Assembly (NCBI RefSeq): GCF_003581585.1
Contig: NZ_QXIR01000006.1
Span: forward strand, 1 to 64,000
Length of the DNA: 64,000 nt
Direction of reading: 5' to 3'
Source of the DNA: Bacillus salacetis
GTDB lineage: Bacteria > Bacillota > Bacilli > Bacillales > Bacillaceae_B
Below the pieces are notes generated by a model that was given only the letters and a program-made list of their open reading frames with translations, was not told where the DNA came from and did no database searches. A program made the position numbers and the translations under genes. Numbering within the stretch: the first letter of the stretch is position 1; every line of letters starts with the position of its first letter. Of the stretch, positions 58,295-64,000 are shown one piece after another.

Positions 58295-61200
58295 TTATAA
58301 GGATTGCTTTCTTCTGAAAGCAGCCAGTGTAATGCTTATAGCTGTCAATAGAGTACCCAGGAGAAGTAGTTTGTAATGTTCAGTTCCTGTTACAGGAAGT
58401 TTTGCTCCTGCAGCTTCTCCGGATAGCTCTCGGTTGGGATTTTTCGTTTTTTCTTTGTGCCCATTTGGAGCTGGTTCAACTAGTGTATTTGTATCCCGAT
58501 TTTCACTAGGTTTTTCAGGGGTTTTGGCCAAATCTCCAGATGCCAACTCTTTGCCGGATACTTCAAAAACAGCATACGTACTAAAGTGGTCCGTTTGAGC
58601 GATTACTTTTCCATCAACAAACCTGCCGGCAATCATCTCCCACTCTGAAGTATCTTCATTGTAATAAAATACTCTCAAGTTTTCCGGGTTCTTTACTTTA
58701 GATACATCCACTGAAAACTCCAGTGTCATCTCCTCATCAAATTGATGGTACGTCTTTCCATCTGCGGAAATTGTGAAATCATAAGCCGCTAAAGCACCTT
58801 CCGCCTTCATCGCTTTAACAGTGATTTCAGCTGTCTTACCCTCTGGAAGATTGATCGCAGGAATTTTAACCTTCACGTCAGTATTATCGACTTGTACTGA
58901 CGCCCCCTGTTTTTGAAGGGTTTGAATTTGTTCGCGGCTCATCTGGATGCTGGCCGCTCCTTCCTTGGCTACCTCAATAGAAACGGTTGCTTTTTCTTCA
59001 ATATTTTCTAAAGCAGCTGAATCAACCACGTATTTACCGGCTTTCTTCACTGCTTTTACTTTTTTGACTGTTGTCTTTTCAGGAACGGTTCCATTGGTTG
59101 GTTTACCTTTCACTGTGTCTTCTTTATCAGGCTCTTCAACAGGATTGTCCGTTGCATCATTTCCATTTTCATCGGGGCCTGAAGTATCAGTTGGTTCTTC
59201 CTGTGTGTCCTGATCCGCATCTTCAGCCGGAGGCGTTTTGGTTTCCTCTCCAGCTGCCAGTGTAGTGTAATTCTCATAAGTCTCCCACAGATAACCATCC
59301 TTGCCAAAGACATGGATAATCAATTCATAATTGCGTCCGGGTTCAAGGTCTGTGAATGTGTATGAACGGATGTCCCCGGAAACTTCATCAATAATTTCCC
59401 GATTCAAGCTGAGCCTGAATTTGTCAGCCTCCTCAAAGCCGTCATAGGTCCAGCCGACTTTAAGGGAATCTTCCCCTTCAACCGCCTCTGTGACCTTCAC
59501 TTCGTTGTAGCTGTTGATCTCAATGTAGGTGCCGCCTGCTTCCAATTCTTCCTTTACTCTTCTCTCATCCGTGCCCTTTTTGAACGATAAATTTTCATTC
59601 GTGTTCTCAATCCGAATCAGGGATACACTCAAATCCTTCAAGAACTCGATGGAATCCATTGTCGTATCTTGAATCGTCATTGACCTAAGGGAAGAATCCA
59701 TATTTGTCAGCCTGTCATAGTTGGACAGGTCTCCTTTGATCGTCAACTCTTCTAGTGATGGGAAAACCGCATTGATTAGTGCAGGATCAAACGGGTTTTC
59801 TCCAATACGAATGGAATAGACCTTTTCGAAAGTTCCATTAATCTTCTCAATAGGATTTCCGTTGATTCCCAAGAACCTGAGATTTAATGTTGAGAGAGCG
59901 TCAATATTGGTGATTTTGTTATTCGATACATCTAGTATTCCTAAGTCATTTATATTCCTTAAACCATTAACACTTATCAACTGGTTTCCGCTCAGGTCCA
60001 CGTCTTCCAAATTAATCTGTGACAAGTCAGGTAAATCTTTCAAGCTGGATTCCTTGATTGTTAGATACCTTAACTGCTCCAGCTCTGATAAGAAGCTGAA
60101 ATCTTTCACTTTGACCGATTCAAGCCAAAGGTCATTCACTTTAGTGAGCTGTTGGACAAAGGACAGGTCTTCAACCGGTACATTGTTGAGTACCAATGAT
60201 TGCAGCTCTTTTGCCCCGCTGATGCTGGAAAGGTCGGTGATATCAGAATTTGCAATATAAATGCTTCTTAAATTTATTGCGAATTCAAGTCCATCAAGAG
60301 ATTTGATATCCGGTCCGTCGATTCCAATGCTCTGAAGATTCTCCATATCACTCTGGTAGATAGTACGGTCAAGAAGCAACTCCTCTTTTACCAGCTCTGC
60401 CAGTTCTTGATCTGCAAAAGTCACTTCTTCTCCAGTAGGAGCGTCCTTCGTATCAATCGTAAAGCTCAAATTCCCGATCAATTCATCTTCCTTAAAGGCC
60501 TCAATTTTCACTTTGTATTCAGTGGCAGGCTTCAGGTCCTGGAGAGTGTACTCATGCTCATCTCCTGCCAGTTCAACAGTCTGGTCACCTGCAGTTAGAA
60601 TCAGCTTGTCAGCTTCTGCATGGTACCCTCCTTTATAGCTGCCATAAAATCCGAATTCAGCTTTCGTGTCACTTACCCTGCTGTCTAATAAGTCCATATA
60701 AGCGGTCCCTGGATCCGCATAAACCATTACGCCTCTTTCTTCAAGGGCTGCAATGACCGCCTGGTTTGCTTCATTATCCTCTAAATAAAGCAGCCTGTCG
60801 GCAGATATCGAAGTTAGGGATTGAAGGCTCTTCAGCACGTCAATCGAATCGATATCGGTCCCTCTCACTGTGAGGTCGAGTAATGGCAGACCATCCAAGC
60901 TGTCAATACTACTAACAGGGTTATTATTAATGTATAGATAATTCAGTTCCTGCTTGTCTGCTAGATAAGACAAATCCTTGACGCTGTTATCATTCAAGTC
61001 GAGCGTGTGCAGCTTTTCCAGCCCTGCCAGTGGCGAGAGATCGGAAATTTTGTTGCTGCTCACATTCAATTCTTCCAGGTTTACAGCCGTTTCCAAGTCC
61101 GCAAGACTTGACACTTCTGCATATGGCACATATACAGTTTGCAAATGCTTCATATCACTTATGTAAATGGCCCTGTTTGGAATGTCCAGCCTATTTCGCA

Positions 61201-62530
61201 CCTCTGCTTCAATCGCAGGCTCTTGGAACTCCACGATATCACCTGTAGGATTGTCTCTCCACTCAGTGTCTTGTTCGTCATAGGATCCATTTCCGTATCC
61301 AATATCGTCTTCAACTGGTGCATTGTACGTCTGCTCCCCCGTTTGGGTGATGCCGACAACTCCCTCCTCATTTTTTGCAATGATAATAATGTTGTAAGCA
61401 GAATGAGGCTCCAGGTCTTCAAACATGTATTGAATCTCTTTTTGATAAGGAATTTCCTCGAAAAAGTTTCTATTAAGATAGATTTCGAAATCTGTAATCT
61501 CTTCATTGCCTGCATGTATCATATCCAAAGTTATTTCTGTACCTTTTACAGAAGGAGTAACGTCGAGCCACTCACCATTGTTGACCCATACGTCCTTCCC
61601 TTGCAGAAGCAGTTCTTTATAGATGGCAAACTCTTCATAACTTGGCGACTCTCCGATATATGTAACTCTTTCAAGTTGATCAAATGACAGAAGCTCTTCT
61701 GGATTCATTAAAGGAGAATGATCGAATTCCAGCGAACTTATTGATTCAATTGAATTCAGTTGTGTAATATTTATATTGTTTTGATAGCGGAACTCGACAC
61801 TATCCATATTCACTGCTTTTTCAAGCCCGGAGAAATCCGAAACCTCTCCGACCGCATTTGAAATCGTCAGGTGATTCAAGCCCAGTAAGTCTTCTTCTGT
61901 TAAAGTTCTATTATAAATTCCGAGCTGTTGAATGATCGTCTCCTCTAGATTGGCATCTGAGAAAAGACCTGAATCTTCCCTGCTCTGCTGTGAATCTTTT
62001 GTTTCCGGGTCCGATGGTGCCTGACCATCATCAGTTTCCGGTTCTGCTTCATCTTCAACTGCTGTTTCCGATTCTGAGACTGTTTCTTCATCTGCTAAAC
62101 CTGAAGGCTCGGCAACTACAGCACCTTTAGGAATCTCGACAATAAATTCTTCTGATGTGAACGTATTATCCCCAATGGTCAATTCCATTTGATATGTATA
62201 AGCTTCACCAGGTTCAATCCTATAATCCCGGCTGTTATAGCGTGCAAAGATGGCATTTACAGGGTCTTCCATATACCCCACCTGTTCAGATTCAAGCGGA
62301 TAAGGCTGACCATCTTTATAAATGATTAATGATTCCTCGTCATCCTTCATCTCAAATGTTTTAGCTGTTGACCATTGAAGCCCGACAAAACCTGCTTCCT
62401 CATTAAAATCGATTTCTGATACATAAAGTGAATTTATCTCTGCTCCAGCGTTCCCCTTAAATGGCATGATGATTGAAAAGAGAAACACAATTAGTACGAG
62501 AAGCTTGCTTATGTTGCTTTGTTTCACCAA
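58295..62530 (-). CDS. LPXTG-anchored leucine-rich-repeat surface protein
   Basis: 1,411 residues. Signal peptide over about residues 1-28; then three blocks of internalin-like leucine-rich repeats (e.g. NLEELNVSSNKISDLSPLAGL), each followed by a beta-sandwich module of fibronectin-III type (YTLQDLKPATEYKVKIEAF and YTFTDLEPGRNYELIIHVF). Then a Pro/Asp/Glu-rich spacer, further beta domains, and the sortase signal LPVTG near residue 1,378 with a hydrophobic helix and RRK tail. It is covalently attached to the wall; the ligand is unknown. Start is a TTG or the GTG at 62527, after GGGGG. Confidence 0.93.
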   Translation of the reverse strand: MVKQSNISKLLVLIVFLFSIIMPFKGNAGAEINSLYVSEIDFNEEAGFVGLQWSTAKTFEMKDDEESLIIYKDGQPYPLESEQVGYMEDPVNAIFARYNSRDYRIEPGEAYTYQMELTIGDNTFTSEEFIVEIPKGAVVAEPSGLADEETVSESETAVEDEAEPETDDGQAPSDPETKDSQQSREDSGLFSDANLEETIIQQLGIYNRTLTEEDLLGLNHLTISNAVGEVSDFSGLEKAVNMDSVEFRYQNNINITQLNSIESISSLEFDHSPLMNPEELLSFDQLERVTYIGESPSYEEFAIYKELLLQGKDVWVNNGEWLDVTPSVKGTEITLDMIHAGNEEITDFEIYLNRNFFEEIPYQKEIQYMFEDLEPHSAYNIIIIAKNEEGVVGITQTGEQTYNAPVEDDIGYGNGSYDEQDTEWRDNPTGDIVEFQEPAIEAEVRNRLDIPNRAIYISDMKHLQTVYVPYAEVSSLADLETAVNLEELNVSSNKISDLSPLAGLEKLHTLDLNDNSVKDLSYLADKQELNYLYINNNPVSSIDSLDGLPLLDLTVRGTDIDSIDVLKSLQSLTSISADRLLYLEDNEANQAVIAALEERGVMVYADPGTAYMDLLDSRVSDTKAEFGFYGSYKGGYHAEADKLILTAGDQTVELAGDEHEYTLQDLKPATEYKVKIEAFKEDELIGNLSFTIDTKDAPTGEEVTFADQELAELVKEELLLDRTIYQSDMENLQSIGIDGPDIKSLDGLEFAINLRSIYIANSDITDLSSISGAKELQSLVLNNVPVEDLSFVQQLTKVNDLWLESVKVKDFSFLSELEQLRYLTIKESSLKDLPDLSQINLEDVDLSGNQLISVNGLRNINDLGILDVSNNKITNIDALSTLNLRFLGINGNPIEKINGTFEKVYSIRIGENPFDPALINAVFPSLEELTIKGDLSNYDRLTNMDSSLRSMTIQDTTMDSIEFLKDLSVSLIRIENTNENLSFKKGTDERRVKEELEAGGTYIEINSYNEVKVTEAVEGEDSLKVGWTYDGFEEADKFRLSLNREIIDEVSGDIRSYTFTDLEPGRNYELIIHVFGKDGYLWETYENYTTLAAGEETKTPPAEDADQDTQEEPTDTSGPDENGNDATDNPVEEPDKEDTVKGKPTNGTVPEKTTVKKVKAVKKAGKYVVDSAALENIEEKATVSIEVAKEGAASIQMSREQIQTLQKQGASVQVDNTDVKVKIPAINLPEGKTAEITVKAMKAEGALAAYDFTISADGKTYHQFDEEMTLEFSVDVSKVKNPENLRVFYYNEDTSEWEMIAGRFVDGKVIAQTDHFSTYAVFEVSGKELASGDLAKTPEKPSENRDTNTLVEPAPNGHKEKTKNPNRELSGEAAGAKLPVTGTEHYKLLLLGTLLTAISITLAAFRRKQSL

Positions 62531-62811
62531 ATTACCCCCTTCTTCTATTTTAAAAAAACACAGTTACCCATTATACAGTCATTATCAGGGGGTTTCTAGT
62601 AAATAAAGAAAAAAAATCCATTTTACTAGATTTATTTACCCGGTTTCGAATTACCTATAAAGATTAATAGAACAAGCTTTTTAAGTGGGTAATAATGGTA
62701 ATATCTACAAGCAGATTTTAAAGAATTTCTCTTTTTTTCTACAAATATCTAGTAATTTCTCCTCAATCTGATATGCTATTTTTTAGGACTATATTTGAAA
62801 GGAATTTACAA

Positions 62812-63741
62812 ATGCGAGCAAAAAAACACGCTAAGAAGCGTAAGTGGTTGAAAGTTACCGGGATCATCTTTCTTTTGATCCTCATCGTTGGAGGAGCTTA
62901 TGCTTATTATGTCTATCATACGTTGAATAAAAGTGTCGAATCGATGCATGATCCTATTGATAGGGAGAAATCTGATAAACGGACGAAGGATGTCAAATTT
63001 ACTGAAAAAGATCCCTTTTCAGTCCTCCTGCTGGGTGTTGATGAACGGTCAAATGATGCCGGCCGTTCAGATAGTCTAATTGTACTTACCATCAATCCAG
63101 AACAGGAATCTGTAAAGATGGTAAGTATACCACGTGATACACTTACGGAAATTGTCGGCAAGGGCTATGAAGATAAGATTAACCACGCATATGCTTTTGG
63201 CGGTGTTGAAATGGCCATGGATACAGTGGAAAATTTCCTGGATATCCCAATTGACTATTTTGTGCAGGTCAATATGGAAGGGTTTGAGGAAATTGTCAAT
63301 GCGGTAGGAGGCGTAACGGTTAATAATGACCTTGCGTTTTCTGATGGCGGATTTACCTTTGAAGAAGGGCAGATTGAACTGAATGGTGACGAAGCCTTGG
63401 CCTTTGCCCGTATGAGAAAGAAAGACCCCCGTGGAGACTTCGGACGCCAGCTTCGCCAGAGAGAAGTCATCCAGGCGATCATCAAAGAAGGAGCCAGCGT
63501 TTCAAGCCTTTGGAGATTTGATAATATCTTTGAAGCATTGGGTAACAACGTTAAGACAAATCTTACGTTCGATGAAATGGTCGACATCCAGAAGCATTAT
63601 AAAGCGGCTGCTAAAGATATGGAGCAGATCAAGATTGACGGCGGCAGCGGACAGACGATTGACGGCATCTGGTATTATGTTGTGCCGGAGGAAGAAGTGC
63701 AGCGGATACAATCTTTGTTGAAGGAACATATGGAGATATAG
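62812..63741 (+). CDS. LCP-family glycopolymer transferase (LytR-CpsA-Psr)
   Basis: 309 residues. One N-terminal membrane helix (WLKVTGIIFLLILIVGGAYAYYVY) and an extracytoplasmic LCP domain with RSDSLIVLTINP, SIPRDTLTEI and the Arg-rich RMRKKDPRGDFGRQLRQREV. LCP enzymes transfer wall teichoic acid or capsule from the lipid carrier to peptidoglycan. The ATG at 62812 has AAAGGAA 8 bases upstream; an upstream in-frame ATG at 62773 has none. It may anchor the polymer made by the locus. Confidence 0.94.
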   Translation: MRAKKHAKKRKWLKVTGIIFLLILIVGGAYAYYVYHTLNKSVESMHDPIDREKSDKRTKDVKFTEKDPFSVLLLGVDERSNDAGRSDSLIVLTINPEQESVKMVSIPRDTLTEIVGKGYEDKINHAYAFGGVEMAMDTVENFLDIPIDYFVQVNMEGFEEIVNAVGGVTVNNDLAFSDGGFTFEEGQIELNGDEALAFARMRKKDPRGDFGRQLRQREVIQAIIKEGASVSSLWRFDNIFEALGNNVKTNLTFDEMVDIQKHYKAAAKDMEQIKIDGGSGQTIDGIWYYVVPEEEVQRIQSLLKEHMEI

Positions 63742-63753
63742 ATTTATATAAGG

Positions 63754-63788
63754 AAAAGGAGCTGGTCCATTAGGATTGGCTCCTTTTT
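63754..63788 (+). terminator. Terminator after the LCP gene
   Basis: AAAAGGAGC and GCTCCTTTT pair over a 16-base loop, then TTGTCC. It lies 13 bases past the stop. Confidence 0.85.
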
Positions 63789-63960
63789 GTCCTATTATTT
63801 TCCTGAAGGTTTTTACACTAAAATCCAGTTTATATTCTTGAAGAACACTATTATCATCTGTTTCTTTAACTATATGAATTTTACATAATAACCCCACAAG
63901 GTATCAGGACTCTATGAGGTATGAAGGTGTTGCAGCCTTGGAGTAATTTAATATCGGCGT

Positions 63961-63995
63961 ACGGCCAATGGCACCCGGGGACAGTCCCCTGTTAC
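63961..63995. repeat. GGGGACAGTCCCC palindrome
   Basis: The palindrome at 63977-63989 lies in a GC-rich run (GGCACCCGGGGACAGTCCCC) at the window edge. Similar GGGGACNGTCCCC elements recur between genes in Bacillaceae, so it may belong to a dispersed repeat; only one copy is seen here. Confidence 0.4.
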
Positions 63996-64000
63996 TTTAA

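Noticed and set aside
61139-61687. 182-codon plus-strand frame
   Set aside because: Antisense to the leucine-rich-repeat gene, with low-complexity translation and no ribosome binding site.
63502-63897. 131-codon minus-strand frame at the window end
   Set aside because: Mostly antisense to the LCP gene and crosses its terminator.

Overview
The window looks like the chromosome of a low-GC, Gram-positive, endospore-former-type bacterium (Bacillaceae, Bacillus sensu lato). The grounds are AGGAGG-type ribosome binding sites with many TTG and GTG starts, a ywqC-ywqD-ywqE-like tyrosine kinase/phosphatase set, an LPXTG-anchored wall protein, an LCP ligase, a DinR/LexA box of Bacillus type and Spo0A-like boxes. 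The species cannot be named from sequence alone.

Bases 1 to about 33,420 are a tailed-phage prophage of siphovirus, HK97-capsid type, read almost wholly on the minus strand. From right to left (its 5'-3' order) it has: a genetic switch (plus-strand repressor, divergent promoters, three operator-like repeats, a LexA box); early genes (zinc ribbon, sigma-like protein, DUF2800 nuclease, DUF2815 ssDNA-binding-like protein, family A DNA polymerase, VapE-type primase/helicase); a possible replication origin; VRR-NUC nuclease and SNF2 helicase; a second sigma-like protein; an HNH endonuclease with a possible cos region; a ParB-methyltransferase fusion; terminase, portal, Clp-like protease and capsid; connector and tail genes, including a tail chaperone with a textbook -1 frameshift site; tape measure and tail tip; holin and amidase; and, last, two tandem serine recombinases. 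The second recombinase runs off the left edge, so that prophage end is outside the window. The other end lies somewhere between the repressor and galE; I found no attachment repeat.

Bases 33,438 to 57,300 are an exopolysaccharide/capsule locus, also minus strand. Nucleotide-sugar genes (galE, UDP-GlcNAc 2-epimerase, UDP-glucuronate epimerase, UDP-glucose dehydrogenase) form one block. A second block, from the DegT aminotransferase to the Wzx flippase, holds the initiating sugar transferase, three glycosyltransferases, a Wzy-like polymerase, a pyruvyl transferase, a FemAB/GNAT-like protein and two TupA-like ATP-grasp proteins. Together they suggest a uronic-acid-containing, pyruvylated and perhaps amino-acid-decorated polymer. 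galU, a 4,6-dehydratase and the kinase/phosphatase control set follow, with an orphan pseudopilin between galU and the main operon.

The most unusual signal is the 1.1-kb non-coding stretch upstream of the main polysaccharide operon. It holds five pairs of 16-bp quasi-palindromes that resemble NrdR boxes. In every pair the two boxes start 42 or 43 bp apart (four helical turns), and the arrangement repeats about every 118 bp in the core.

The right end (57,439 to 64,000) carries an SGNH-hydrolase-like exported protein, a 1,411-residue leucine-rich-repeat wall protein and an LCP-family glycopolymer ligase, all plausible cell-surface partners of the polysaccharide locus.
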